Notes: generated by a model from the sequence alone, not told the origin. A stretch of 64,000 nt of DNA from Arthrobacter sp. ISL-30 (GCF_018613855.1 NZ_JAGGPK010000006.1:88997-152996), one strand, 5' to 3'. Positions 32,799 to 42,448 are shown, numbered from the stretch's first letter. Made by a program: numbers and translations.

Positions 32799-33992
32799 AT
32801 GGCAGCACGCCAGATCATCAAGACCCAGATTGCCATCATGGGCGCCGGCCCCGCGGGCCTCATGCTGTCCCACCTGCTGGCGACTGCCGGAATCCAATCC
32901 TCTGTGGTGGAAGTGCGAAGTCACAAGGACATCTCCGAGACCGTGCGGGCGGGCATCCTGGAACACGGCACCGTGAACCTGCTCGTAGAGAGCGGCGTCT
33001 CGGACCGGGTCCTGCGGGAGGGCGACCGGCACGACGGCATAGAGCTGCGCTTCAACGGCGACAGCCATCGGATCGACTTCAAGGACCTCGTGGGGGAATC
33101 GGTCTGGTTGTACCCGCAGACGGACGTCTTCATGGACCTCGCCGCCCGGCGGAAGGCCGACGGCGGTGAAGTCCACTACGGCGTGACGGACCCAGCCGTC
33201 CATGATCTCGAAGGAAAGCCGAAGGTCTGGTTCACGGACTCTGAGGGCGTCGAGTACGAAATCCAGGCAGACTTCCTGGTGGGAGCGGATGGTTCACGCA
33301 GCCACTGCCGGTTCCAGATCCCGGAGGCCCACCGGAAGTGGTACTTCCACGAGTACCCCTTCGCCTGGTTCGGCATTTTGGCCGAGGCCCCTCGAAGCGC
33401 CGACGAGCTCATCTACGCGAACTCAGGGAATGGCTTCGCCCTGATCAGCCAGCGGACCGAGACTGTCCAGCGTATGTACTTCCAGTGCGACCCGAAGGAG
33501 AGCGTCGCCGAATGGGACGATGAGCGAATTTGGGCGGAGTTTCGCCGCAGGGTCAACGGCAATGGCTTCGAGCTCAAGGAAGGTCCGGTGATCGACAAGA
33601 TGGTCCTGCCCTTCCGCAGCTTCGTGCACACGCCCATGCGCTATGGAAAGCTTTTCCTGGCAGGGGACGCGGCGCACACCGTGCCGCCAACGGGGGCCAA
33701 GGGGCTTAACCTGGCCATCCACGACGTCAAGGTCCTGTTCGAAGGCCTCGACTCCTACTACGGCAGTGGTTCGACGGCCCTCCTGGACTCCTACAGCAAC
33801 CGAGCCCTGGATAGGGTCTGGAAGGCCCAGCACTTCTCGTACTGGATGACGTCCATGCTGCACACGGTCCCGGGAACGGACGACTTCGATCGCGCGCGCC
33901 AGCTGGGCGAGCTGAACTCGGTGATCTCGTCCCGCCATGGCCGCGCCTACCTCGCCGAGGCGTACACAGGTTGGCCGACGACGACGACGTAG
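32799..33992 (+). CDS. pobA: 4-Hydroxybenzoate 3-monooxygenase
   Basis: 397-residue flavoprotein hydroxylase that converts 4-hydroxybenzoate to protocatechuate using NAD(P)H and oxygen. FAD-binding GAGPAGLMLSHLL (about 15-27), ETVRAGILEHGTV (conserved PobA stretch), DFLVGADGSRS (about 159-169), and the second FAD motif GKLFLAGDAAHTVPPTGAKGLNLAIHDV (about 283-310). Length matches PobA (about 394). Its regulator is immediately upstream; protocatechuate ring-cleavage genes are not in the window. Confidence 0.93.
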   Translation: MAARQIIKTQIAIMGAGPAGLMLSHLLATAGIQSSVVEVRSHKDISETVRAGILEHGTVNLLVESGVSDRVLREGDRHDGIELRFNGDSHRIDFKDLVGESVWLYPQTDVFMDLAARRKADGGEVHYGVTDPAVHDLEGKPKVWFTDSEGVEYEIQADFLVGADGSRSHCRFQIPEAHRKWYFHEYPFAWFGILAEAPRSADELIYANSGNGFALISQRTETVQRMYFQCDPKESVAEWDDERIWAEFRRRVNGNGFELKEGPVIDKMVLPFRSFVHTPMRYGKLFLAGDAAHTVPPTGAKGLNLAIHDVKVLFEGLDSYYGSGSTALLDSYSNRALDRVWKAQHFSYWMTSMLHTVPGTDDFDRARQLGELNSVISSRHGRAYLAEAYTGWPTTTT

Positions 33993-34012
33993 CGCGGGTG
34001 GAGAGCCAGGCG

Positions 34013-34447
34013 TCAGTCCTGCACCAGGGCGTGGGTCAGGTGGTGCGTGGGGATGCGGTCGCGGTCGTAGGTAATTTCCGTGTAGCCGTGCGGTTCCGGC
34101 CGCCCGTCCGCGCCGAGGTTCACAAACACAATCTCCTCGATGGTCAGGATGCTTTGCCGGGTGATCATGTTCCGCACCTCCGCCCGCATGGTCAGGGAGG
34201 TACGGCCGAAGCGTGTGGCTGTCAGTCCCATCTCTATCAAGTCGCCCTGCACAGCGGAGCTGACGAAGTTGATTTCGGAGATGTACTTGGTGACCGCCCG
34301 GCCATTGCCAAGCTGCAGGATGGCGTAAATGGCAGCTTCTTCATCGATCCACTTGAGCAGGCTGCCGCCGAAGAGGGTGCCGTTCGCATTCAGGTCTTCG
34401 GGGCGGACCCATTTGCGCGTGCGGAAGGTGATATCTGCCGTTTCCAT
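34013..34447 (-). CDS. Acyl-CoA thioesterase, hotdog fold (YciA-like)
   Basis: 144-residue hotdog-fold protein. Early motif NANGTLFGGSLLKWIDEEAAIYA (about 21-43) contains the G-x-L-F-G-G and acidic residue typical of acyl-CoA hydrolases of the YciA/BACH group; VNFVSSAVQGDLIEMG-like strand and the RTSLTMRAEVRN strand follow. It likely cleaves medium or long acyl-CoA. Convergent with pobA, no operon partner. Acyl-chain specificity cannot be inferred. Confidence 0.82.
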   Translation of the reverse strand: METADITFRTRKWVRPEDLNANGTLFGGSLLKWIDEEAAIYAILQLGNGRAVTKYISEINFVSSAVQGDLIEMGLTATRFGRTSLTMRAEVRNMITRQSILTIEEIVFVNLGADGRPEPHGYTEITYDRDRIPTHHLTHALVQD

Positions 34448-34461
34448 AGGCCGACTTTAGC

Positions 34462-34511
34462 GGAATCCGGGCGTTACCTCCCCAGCGGTGAGTAACGCCC
34501 GGATTCCTTTT
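34462..34511 (+). terminator. Strong intrinsic terminator
   Basis: Perfect 16-bp stem (34462-34477 with 34492-34507), 14-base loop, then TTTT on the plus strand. It lies between two minus-strand genes, so it would stop plus-strand readthrough (for example from pobA) rather than the flanking genes; the stem may still act on minus-strand transcripts. Confidence 0.7.
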
Positions 34512-34556
34512 GTAACAAGGCTCCCGCGTCTAGCGACGGCCCTGTCACAGCCCTCG

Positions 34557-35060
34557 CTACGTCATGGCCGTATGGGCTGCACTGTGCGAGTCGATGGGTT
34601 TGGCGTAGCACTGCGAATGCTGGACGCCGATATAGGGACCGAAGTTCGGGATGGCGGCGAACCCCGCGCTTTCGTAAAAGCTGCGTCCGTCGGTCTGTAC
34701 GGAGCCTGCCTCGGCGGTGATCACACCAAAACCGTAAGCATGAGCGTGGCCCTCAAGGGCCGCCAGGATGGAGCTGGCCACGCCGGAACCCCTGGCGTAC
34801 GGCACCACGTACAGTCGCTTGATTTCCGCTGTGTTCTCGTCCAGCATCCGCAGCCCGCCGCATCCCAAAGGCTGGCCGGAGCACTTCTCGTAGGCCACCA
34901 CAAAGACGGCGGTATCGGCTTCCGACGGCGGAGGGCCAGGTTCGTGGTCCGTGGTACCAAAGCGGGCGTCCAGTTCGGACTGCTGGGCGGCGCGGAGGTC
35001 GGCGCCGACGGGGTTGCTCCACGTGACCTGTCTGATGTTGAGTCGTGGATTGGTCTGCAT
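34557..35060 (-). CDS. GNAT-family N-acetyltransferase
   Basis: 167-residue acetyltransferase. Strand with AVFVVAYEKCSGQPLGCGGLRML, then EIKRLYVVPYARGSGVASSILAALEGHA (about 93-120) carrying the acetyl-CoA pyrophosphate-binding R-G-S-G-V-A loop, and the FYESAGFAAIPNFGPY C-terminal segment. The start ATG at 35060 has GAGG upstream; in-frame extension to 35291 overlaps the glutamate dehydrogenase gene end and is rejected. Substrate unknown. Confidence 0.85.
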   Translation of the reverse strand: MQTNPRLNIRQVTWSNPVGADLRAAQQSELDARFGTTDHEPGPPPSEADTAVFVVAYEKCSGQPLGCGGLRMLDENTAEIKRLYVVPYARGSGVASSILAALEGHAHAYGFGVITAEAGSVQTDGRSFYESAGFAAIPNFGPYIGVQHSQCYAKPIDSHSAAHTAMT

Positions 35061-35158
35061 GGCTGCCTCTTTTCGCCGGAGGGTTATGCAGATCAAGCCT
35101 AGGAAGAGGTGGTTACCGTGGTGTTTCCTGCTGGTAAGAGTCCGGAGAATAGCAGGTT

Positions 35159-38100
35159 TTAGTTGCGCACGAGCGTCCTTAGCAGCTTCAGGGCGACCGA
35201 GATCGAGGCGATGTCCACCTGCCCCGGTTTTGTCACCTCCGCGAAGGTGTCCTTGATCCTGACCAGCTGCTCCTGGTGGCCACGCTCCCACGCCACGATT
35301 CGTTCAATCGAGTCGGCCGCTTCGTCATCAGCCCCTCCGGGGCCGGCTGCCGGCGTCGTCTGCATTACCGATACCGTCATGTCAGCTACGGCGGAGTACA
35401 CGTCGTCGCGTAGTGCCGCCCGCGCGAGGGCCTCCCAGCGATTCTGCCGGGGCAGGTCGGTGATTCGCAGGAGCAGCCTCGCGGCGCCGATCCGCTGGAA
35501 GACGGTGTAGTACAAATCGGCGATCACCGGGATGGGTTCGTGGACCTGTTCGGAGATCAGGGAGATGTCCAGGAGCCCGAAGCTTTCGAGTATGTCAGCG
35601 GCGCGCCGCCCGAGGTCCTGACGGAGGCCGACACCATCCCAATACGACTGCCTCGCCTGGACCCGGTCGATATCGTCTCCCCGCAGGTACTCCAGGGTGT
35701 TGGTCCGCAGCAGTTCCAGCGTGGGCAGGATCCTGGCAAGGGCGTCGGTGACAGGCTGGTCCCGATGATCGTGGGTCACGTACCACCGGGCTGCCCGGTC
35801 GAGGACCCGGCGCATGTGGAGGGTGAGCTCTGAGGCATAGGCGGTGGGGAACCCGGGTGGAAGTTCGGCGATCCTGTCCACAAAAGTTTGCAGGTCGTAG
35901 GACTCGCGGGCCACCACGAAGGCCCTGGCGACTGCCGCCGCCGTGGCCGTGGTTTCCTCGATGGCGCGGAAGGCGAAGGTGATTCCACCGAAATTGACGA
36001 TGTCGTTGGCCATCACGGTGCAGATGATCTGCCGGCGCAGCGGATGGGCGTTCAGTTCCGAGCCGAAGCGCTCCACCAGTTGATGCGGGAAGTAGCTGCG
36101 GAGCACCCGCTCGAACCAGGGGTCGTCCGAGAGATCGCTGGAGTTCAGTTCCTTGGCGAGTTCGATCTTGGCGTAGGCCGCCAGCACCGCCAGCTCAGGG
36201 GCGGTGAGGCCCTTGCCGGTCTGCAGCCGCGCGTGGAGTTGTTTCGCGGTGGGCAGTCCTTCGAGGCGCCGGTCCAGCTCAGAGGCCTTCTCCAGCCAGT
36301 CCATGGTCCGCTCGAAGCCGGGACTCCACCTTTGGACAAGCGCACGGTCGTTGATGAGAAGGACATTCTGGTCCTTATTGTTCTTCAAGACCAGGCGGGC
36401 AACTTCGTCGGTCAGCGAGTGCAGGAAACCGGCACGTTCGGACGGATGCATTTTTCCTGCCGCGATCATGCGGTCGATGAAGATCTTGATGTTGACCTCG
36501 TGGTCCGAGCAATCCACTCCCGCGGAGTTGTCGATTGCGTCGGTGTTCAGCAGGACCCCATTCAGGGCGGCCTCGATCCTCCCCAGCTGGGTGATTCCCA
36601 GGTTGCCCCCTTCCACTACGGTCCTGGCCCTTAGCTCGTTGCCGTCGATCCGGATGCCATCGTTGGCCTTGTCGCCGACGTCGCTGTGGGCCTCGGGCGA
36701 GGCTTTGACGTAGGTTCCAACGCCGCCGTTGTAGAGCAGGTCCACCGGCGCGCGCAGGATGGCCTGGAGGAGCTCCGGCGGGCTCATCGCCGTCGTCGAC
36801 GCCGGGAGGCCCAGCACCGTAACTGCCTCGGGGCTGAGGGGGATCGACTTCGCGAGGCGCGGGTACACCCCGCCGCCATGGCTGATGAGCGCGGGGTTGT
36901 AGTCGGCCCAGGACGATCGGGGAAGGTGGAACAGCCGGCGTCGTTCCTCAATGGAGGCGGCGGCGTCCGGTGCGGGGTCCAGGAAGATATGCCGGTGGTC
37001 GAAGGCTGCGACCAGCCGGATGTGCTCGGAGAGCAGCATGCCGTTGCCGAAAACGTCGCCGCTCATGTCGCCGATGCCCACCACGGTGAAGTCTTCGCGC
37101 TGGGAATCGATCCCCAGTTCCCTGAAGTGGTGTTTCACGGACTCCCAGGCGCCGCGGGCTGTGATGCCCATTTGTTTGTGGTCGTAGCCCACTGAGCCGC
37201 CGGACGCGAACGCGTCGCCCAGCCAGAAGCCGTATTCGGCCGCTACGGCGTTGGCGGTGTCTGAGAACGCGGCCGTCCCCTTGTCCGCCGCCACCACGAG
37301 GTAGTAATCGTCGTCGTCGTGCCTCACCACCTTCTCCGGTGGGACAATCTGTCCGCCCGAGCGTGTTCCGGCGGACAGGTCCAGGTTGTCCGTCACGTCC
37401 AGGAGTCCCCGAATGAAGATGCGATAGCTCTCCTGCCCTTCGGCAAGCCAGGCAGCGCGATCCGACGCCGGGTCGGGCAGCTTCTTGGGGTAGAAGCCGC
37501 CCTTGGCCCCGGTGGGAACTATGACCGAGTTCTTCACAATCTGGGCCTTGACGAGTCCCAGGATCTCCGTGCGGAAATCTTCGCGCCGGTCCGACCATCT
37601 CAATCCGCCGCGTGCCACGGGCCCGAACCGCAGATGCACGCCTTCAACCCGTGGCGAATAGACCCAGATTTCGAACTTCGGCCGCGGGAACGGCGCTCCG
37701 GGAATGTCGGAGGGCTTGAGCTTGAAACTGAGGTAAGGCCGGTTACGGAAATAGTTGGTCCGTGTCGTCGCCTCGATCAGGTTCAGGAAGCTCCGCAGCA
37801 GGCGGTCCGCATCCAGTGAAGGCACCCCTTCAATCGCGGCGGCGACACTCGCGCGGGCTGACGCCATCTCCTGCCGGCGACTGGCGGTATCAAGGGAGGG
37901 ATCGAAGCGGGCCTGGAAGAGTGCCAGGAGTCCATGTGTAGCGTGCATGTTGGCCAGCAGCGTGTCGGCGATGAAGCTGTAGGAGTTGCTGGTTCCCAGC
38001 TGCCGCAAGTATTTGGCGTAGCCGCGCAGGACCACCACTTTGCGCCACTCGATCCCTTCTCCGAGGACCAGCCCGTCAAACCGGTCGGATTCCGTGTCCC

Positions 38101-40054
38101 CTCGCATGGCCGCACCGAAGGCAGCCGCCAGCAGTCCGCTCGTCCCGGCAGGTTCGACGCCGGCCGGATATTTCATGCCGAGGTCATAGAGGAACAGGGG
38201 CCGGCTGTTGCCGCACAGTACCTCGAAGGGACGCTGGTCCAGCACTTCCAGGCCAAGGTTGTGGAAGAACGGCAGGATCTGCGTGAGGCTGCGGGCACTG
38301 GTCAGATAGAGCCGGATCCGCGCGTCTTCATCGAGCATGTGTGAGGCGTCCGGGCGGATGTAAACGGACAGCAGCGGATCGTCCAGGGCCCTGCCGCCCT
38401 TGCCGTCCAGGTCAAAGAGTTCGAACCGCTTGATGTCCTCCACGGCGTCCTCGACCTCGACGTCGGCCTTGTAGCTGGCGGGGAAGGCTCCGGACCAGAG
38501 GACGGATAGCCGGCCCGCCTCGGCGGACGGCAGCCGGTCCCGGAGGGCCTCGTCCAGGCCCTCGGCCCAGGTCCGGGTGGCATTGATCAGGTTCCGCTCC
38601 AGGGCGGCGGCATCGACGTCGGGTTTTTCGCCAGGGGGGAGCAGGATCCTGAAGAAGACCCGGGCCATGGGTGATTCGCTGAGCCGGACCTCGAACTCAA
38701 GGTCCTTGGACTTGAAGGCCTGCTTTAGTTCCTGTTCCATCCGCAGCCGGATGGTGGTGCTGTACCGGTGCCGGGGGAGGAACACCAGAGCGGACATAAA
38801 GCGCCCGTAGCTGTCCAACCGCAGGAAGAGCCGGGTCCGGCGTCGCTCCTGGAGTCGCAGGATCTCGGCAGCCAGGGTGGCCAGCTCGTCGGCGTCCATG
38901 TGGAAGAGCTCGTCCAGCGGGAACGACTCGAGGATGGCGAGCAGTTCCTTTCCCTGATGCGATGCGGGCTCGAACCCGAGCCCGTCGCTTACCGCGGCCA
39001 CTTTGTCCCGAATCACCGGGATGCGGCGCACTGACTGACCGGCCGCCCCGGGCGCAAAGAGTCCCATGAAGCGGCGCTCACCTGCCACGGATCCTGAGGG
39101 GTCGATGACTTGGAGGCGTATCTCGTCAAGGTAGGACGGGCGGGGCACCGAGGACCGGAGGTCGGAGGTGGACAGCGTCAGGACTTGCTTCTCGCGCCTT
39201 TCTTCGGGGGAGTCGGGCCGGGTGTGGGTGTTCGCCGGTTCGGCCATCACTGGTTGTCCTTCGCGGAGCAGGCCGAGCCCCGTTCCCGGTAGAGGCCGCA
39301 GAACGTCCCGGCCGTCCGACGTCGTCCGTTCATACTCGCTGTACCCGAGGAACATGAAGTTTCCGGCGTCCAGCCAGAGCAGCAATTCCCTGAGCTGCTC
39401 CGGGGCAGGGATGCAATCGCCCGGGAAATCCTTTACGGATTCGACGGCGGAGGCCACTCGGGCGTGCAGCGCGGCGGCGTCTTCGGCGACGGCGCGGACA
39501 TCGTCAAGCACGCGGTGCAGATCCACTATCAGTTGGTTGGCAGTGGAATCGTCGGGGAGCCTTCCGATTTCCGCTGCCACCCAGGTTTCCGTTCGACCAC
39601 TGGGTGCTGCTCCGCCTGACAACAGACCGGCACGCAGGGGACCATGGTGGATTTCCAGGAGTTCATGGGTCTCCGGGTTGCGGAGCACCCGGAAGGTCGG
39701 GTGGACCAGCAGCCTGATCGAGCCGCTTTCCCGCGTCAGTTCCGCCGTGATGGAACGAACCAGGTGCGGCATGTCGTCAGCTACCACCATCACGATGCTG
39801 GCATCGGGCTCGTTCAGGATGCCCACGGTGGACGTTCCGGGTGCGCGTACGCCGGCCAGCTCCAAGTGATACGTTGCGCGGTGTTCCAGGGCATCGACGC
39901 TGTAATTGTGGATGTCTTCGGCCGCTACGTATTCGTAGTAGTAGGTCAGGAAGTCATCGTCGGCCCGGACTGGTCCGCGGAGTGGTCCGAGGAGTCGTCC
40001 GTGGGGCCGCCCGCCTGCGGCGGCGTCCTCAGTCGGCACGGTTTCATGTGGCAT
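35159..40054 (-). CDS. NAD-specific glutamate dehydrogenase, large (180-kDa) type
   Basis: 1631-residue enzyme that oxidatively deaminates glutamate to 2-oxoglutarate. It has the long regulatory N-terminal half with ACT-like regions, then the catalytic core: GGLRWSDRREDFRTEILGLVKAQIVKNSVIVPTGAKGGFY (substrate lysines), VGIGDMSGDVFGNGML (nucleotide domain), LYNGGVGTYVKAS and VVEGGNLGITQLGRIE. A helical C-terminal domain follows. This size class is common in actinobacteria and is mainly catabolic. No other gene shares its strand closely; the neighbouring GNAT start is about 100 bases beyond its stop. Confidence 0.95.
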   Translation of the reverse strand: MPHETVPTEDAAAGGRPHGRLLGPLRGPVRADDDFLTYYYEYVAAEDIHNYSVDALEHRATYHLELAGVRAPGTSTVGILNEPDASIVMVVADDMPHLVRSITAELTRESGSIRLLVHPTFRVLRNPETHELLEIHHGPLRAGLLSGGAAPSGRTETWVAAEIGRLPDDSTANQLIVDLHRVLDDVRAVAEDAAALHARVASAVESVKDFPGDCIPAPEQLRELLLWLDAGNFMFLGYSEYERTTSDGRDVLRPLPGTGLGLLREGQPVMAEPANTHTRPDSPEERREKQVLTLSTSDLRSSVPRPSYLDEIRLQVIDPSGSVAGERRFMGLFAPGAAGQSVRRIPVIRDKVAAVSDGLGFEPASHQGKELLAILESFPLDELFHMDADELATLAAEILRLQERRRTRLFLRLDSYGRFMSALVFLPRHRYSTTIRLRMEQELKQAFKSKDLEFEVRLSESPMARVFFRILLPPGEKPDVDAAALERNLINATRTWAEGLDEALRDRLPSAEAGRLSVLWSGAFPASYKADVEVEDAVEDIKRFELFDLDGKGGRALDDPLLSVYIRPDASHMLDEDARIRLYLTSARSLTQILPFFHNLGLEVLDQRPFEVLCGNSRPLFLYDLGMKYPAGVEPAGTSGLLAAAFGAAMRGDTESDRFDGLVLGEGIEWRKVVVLRGYAKYLRQLGTSNSYSFIADTLLANMHATHGLLALFQARFDPSLDTASRRQEMASARASVAAAIEGVPSLDADRLLRSFLNLIEATTRTNYFRNRPYLSFKLKPSDIPGAPFPRPKFEIWVYSPRVEGVHLRFGPVARGGLRWSDRREDFRTEILGLVKAQIVKNSVIVPTGAKGGFYPKKLPDPASDRAAWLAEGQESYRIFIRGLLDVTDNLDLSAGTRSGGQIVPPEKVVRHDDDDYYLVVAADKGTAAFSDTANAVAAEYGFWLGDAFASGGSVGYDHKQMGITARGAWESVKHHFRELGIDSQREDFTVVGIGDMSGDVFGNGMLLSEHIRLVAAFDHRHIFLDPAPDAAASIEERRRLFHLPRSSWADYNPALISHGGGVYPRLAKSIPLSPEAVTVLGLPASTTAMSPPELLQAILRAPVDLLYNGGVGTYVKASPEAHSDVGDKANDGIRIDGNELRARTVVEGGNLGITQLGRIEAALNGVLLNTDAIDNSAGVDCSDHEVNIKIFIDRMIAAGKMHPSERAGFLHSLTDEVARLVLKNNKDQNVLLINDRALVQRWSPGFERTMDWLEKASELDRRLEGLPTAKQLHARLQTGKGLTAPELAVLAAYAKIELAKELNSSDLSDDPWFERVLRSYFPHQLVERFGSELNAHPLRRQIICTVMANDIVNFGGITFAFRAIEETTATAAAVARAFVVARESYDLQTFVDRIAELPPGFPTAYASELTLHMRRVLDRAARWYVTHDHRDQPVTDALARILPTLELLRTNTLEYLRGDDIDRVQARQSYWDGVGLRQDLGRRAADILESFGLLDISLISEQVHEPIPVIADLYYTVFQRIGAARLLLRITDLPRQNRWEALARAALRDDVYSAVADMTVSVMQTTPAAGPGGADDEAADSIERIVAWERGHQEQLVRIKDTFAEVTKPGQVDIASISVALKLLRTLVRN

Positions 40055-40182
40055 GCCTCTACGCCTCCAACAACGTGGGGCCGCCTCAAGTTGTGCCTGT
40101 GGATCCGGATCCTCACGCCTTATTTCATAATCGTCGCCTCCCGGTCCGGCGTCCAGAGGCAGGCGTGCAGAGCGGCGTCCAA

Positions 40183-40224
40183 GGGCAGGAAGCTAGAGGG
40201 GCGCCCAGGGGCAGGAAGCTAGAG
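40183..40224. repeat. Short direct repeat at a gene 3' end
   Basis: GGGCAGGAAGCTAGAG at 40183-40198 and 40209-40224 (26-bp period). The second copy covers the stop codon of the phosphatase gene, so this is a local duplication of that gene's end into the intergenic space. Confidence 0.6.
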
Positions 40225-40875
40225 CGCCTCGCCGGTGGGGTCCTCCGCGGTTGGATCTGTCAGCGCGAGCCCGCCGACGGGGCTCTGGTCCCAGTGGACC
40301 AGGCGCCAGCCTGCAGCAGGATCGCCGTCGAGGATCACGATTCCCGTATTGGACAGGATGTGCTTGGCGGCGAAGGCGGCGTCAACATTCTCTGCCCGGC
40401 GCCCGGCCCAGCAGCGGATCGCAGCACCGTGGCTGACCACGGCGGCAGTGGCCCTGCCGGACGCCGCCACCCTTTCGATGGCCGCGTCGTAGCGGGCGAA
40501 GAAAGCGTTTCCGTCCGTTGAGCCCGGCATCCGGCGGTCGAGGTCCCCCGCTGTCCAGGAGAAGACCGTTCCCAAATACCGGCGGTGCGACTCGTGGTCC
40601 GTGAGTTTCTCCAGCGTGCCCGCCTCAATCTCGTGGAGCCCGTCCAGCACCGTGGCCTCAAGGGTCAGGGCCTTGGCCAGAGGAGCAGCCGTGAGCTGGG
40701 TGCGTCGCAGGGTGGACGCATAGAGAGCCTCGATGGGCTCGGCGGCCAGCGAACGCGGCAACGCTGCGGCCTGCCGCTCTCCAAGCTCCGTCAGGCCAGG
40801 TCCGGGATGGGCCGTGTCGAGTTGGCCCAGGACGTTTCCGGGAGTCTGGCCGTGACGGATGAGCAGGAGCCTCAT
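40219..40875 (-). CDS. Histidine phosphatase-family protein (phosphoglycerate mutase-like)
   Basis: 218 residues with the RHG catalytic motif (LLLIRHGQTPGN, about 4-15), ALYASTLRRTQLTA (second arginine, about 50-63), a catalytic acid region EIEAGTLEKL (about 82-91) and the late VVSHGAAIR (about 146-154). It removes phosphate from a small molecule or protein; substrate unknown. It starts 16 bases after purB and is probably co-transcribed with it. Confidence 0.88.
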   Translation of the reverse strand: MRLLLIRHGQTPGNVLGQLDTAHPGPGLTELGERQAAALPRSLAAEPIEALYASTLRRTQLTAAPLAKALTLEATVLDGLHEIEAGTLEKLTDHESHRRYLGTVFSWTAGDLDRRMPGSTDGNAFFARYDAAIERVAASGRATAAVVSHGAAIRCWAGRRAENVDAAFAAKHILSNTGIVILDGDPAAGWRLVHWDQSPVGGLALTDPTAEDPTGEAL

Positions 40876-40890
40876 GGCGGTGGCGTTCCT

Positions 40891-42333
40891 TTACTTCAGG
40901 TGATCCACCAGCTGGTCCGCGATGCCTGTGTACTTGCCCGGGGTCAGCGCCAGCAGTCGGCCTTCGGCCTCCGCTGACAGGCCAAGGCTCTGGACGAACT
41001 CCTGCATCCGGGCGGCGTCGACGCGCTGCCCGCGGGTGAGATCCTTGAGCCGTTCGTACGGGTTCTCCATGCCTTCGACGCCGGCAATCGCCTCGGCGCG
41101 CATCACCATCTGGATCGCTTCGCCCAGGACTTCCCAGTTGGTGTCCAGGTCTGCGGCGAGGACATCCTCTGCCACATCGAGGGCCTTCAGTCCCTTGGCC
41201 ACATTGGAGATCGCCAGGAGGGAGTGGCCGAACGCGACGCCGATGTTGCGCTGCGACGAAGAATCGGTCAGGTCCCGCTGCCAGCGCGAGGTGACCAGTG
41301 TTGCCGCGAGGGTGTCCAGGAGGCCGTTGGAGATCTCGAGGTTGGCTTCGGCATTTTCGAAGCGGATCGGATTGACCTTGTGCGGCATGGTGGAGGAACC
41401 TGTGGCCCCGGCAACCGGGATCTGCCGGAAGTAGCCGATAGAAATGTAGCTCCAGATGTCCGTGCAAACGTTGTGCAGGATGCGGTTGAAGCGGGCGACG
41501 TCGGCGTACAGTTCGGCCTGCCAGTCGTGGCTTTCGATCTGCGTGGTGAGCGGGTTCCAGGTCAGGCCCAGGCCTTCGACGAAGGACTTCGCCACGGCCT
41601 GCCAGTCGGCGCCCGGTACCGCTGCGACGTGGGCGGCGTACGTCCCGGTGGCTCCGTTGATCTTGCCGAGGTATTCGGTCTTGGCGATGCGCTGGAGCTG
41701 GCGGTTGAGGCGGTGGGCAATGACTGCCAGTTCTTTGCCGAGGGTGGTGGGGGTGGCCGGCTGGCCGTGGGTGCGGGAGAGCATCGGCACCCCGCGGTTC
41801 TCTTCAGCCATGGTTTCGATTTGCTTCACCAAGGCAGTGGCGGCGGGCAGCCAGACGTCCTCCACGGCACCCTTGACGCCGAGCGCGTAGGAGAGGTTAT
41901 TGATGTCCTCAGAGGTGCAGCCGAAGTGCACCATGGCCGTCAGGTTCTCGATACCAATTTCCGGCAGACGACGGCCGATGTAGTACTCCACGGCCTTGAC
42001 GTCGTGCACGGTCACGGCTTCGATCTCGGCCAGTTCGGCGACGGATGCGGCGTCGAATTCCGTGACGATGGCACGGAGCTTCTCCAGCTGCTCAGCGCTC
42101 AGCGGGCCGGCTCCCGGCAGTACGTTGTTGCTGGTCAGGTGGATGAGCCATTCAACCTCGACGGCGACGCGGTCGCGGTTGAGGGCGGCCTCGGACAGGT
42201 AGTCAACGAGGGGCGCGACGGCGGACTGGTAACGGCCGTCCAGCGGGCCAAGCGCGATCTTTTCGGCAGACGCGGCCAGGGCAAGGCGTCCGGAGGGCGT
42301 GCGGGTGTCAGCTGTGGCGGCAGTTTGAGGCAT
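40891..42333 (-). CDS. purB: Adenylosuccinate lyase
   Basis: 480-residue homotetrameric lyase of purine synthesis (SAICAR to AICAR, and adenylosuccinate to AMP). LGPLDGRYQSAVAPL at the N-terminus, HFGCTSEDINNLSYAL, LSRTHGQPATPTTLGKE and the fumarase/aspartase signature GSSTMPHKVNPIRFENAE. The length resembles the E. coli-type enzyme. Downstream phosphatase follows closely. The upstream gap holds an array of DnaA-box-like sequences, which may tie its expression to replication. Confidence 0.95.
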   Translation of the reverse strand: MPQTAATADTRTPSGRLALAASAEKIALGPLDGRYQSAVAPLVDYLSEAALNRDRVAVEVEWLIHLTSNNVLPGAGPLSAEQLEKLRAIVTEFDAASVAELAEIEAVTVHDVKAVEYYIGRRLPEIGIENLTAMVHFGCTSEDINNLSYALGVKGAVEDVWLPAATALVKQIETMAEENRGVPMLSRTHGQPATPTTLGKELAVIAHRLNRQLQRIAKTEYLGKINGATGTYAAHVAAVPGADWQAVAKSFVEGLGLTWNPLTTQIESHDWQAELYADVARFNRILHNVCTDIWSYISIGYFRQIPVAGATGSSTMPHKVNPIRFENAEANLEISNGLLDTLAATLVTSRWQRDLTDSSSQRNIGVAFGHSLLAISNVAKGLKALDVAEDVLAADLDTNWEVLGEAIQMVMRAEAIAGVEGMENPYERLKDLTRGQRVDAARMQEFVQSLGLSAEAEGRLLALTPGKYTGIADQLVDHLK

Positions 42334-42390
42334 GGGCTAATTGTTTCATGAACCAAGGCCGGGGTTTTAAGCGGCAATTCGTGTGACTGC

Positions 42391-42448
42391 TTGTCCACCT
42401 ACGGCTTGTCCACACAACTCCTTGTCAACCTCCAGTCGGTTGTCCACA
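42391..42448 (+). promoter_or_regulatory. DnaA-box array upstream of purB
   Basis: TTGTCCACC (42391), TTGTCCACA (42406), TTGTCAACC (42422) and TTGTCCACA (42440) are all on the plus strand at 15-18 base spacing. TTGTCCACA is the favoured DnaA box in high-GC actinobacteria. The array lies in the divergent gap between purB and the WXG-like gene, far too small and gene-poor to be oriC itself. Confidence 0.65.

Noticed and set aside
34462..34511. Attenuator of the thioesterase gene
   Set aside because: The T-run is on the plus strand, so it cannot act as an intrinsic attenuator for the minus-strand gene.
41224..42351. 375-codon plus-strand frame
   Set aside because: Antisense to purB; low-complexity Gly/Val/Asp composition.
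42391..42448. Chromosomal origin of replication
   Set aside because: DnaA-type boxes are present, but there is no dnaA/dnaN neighbourhood, the gap is only about 235 bases and no AT-rich unwinding region is visible.
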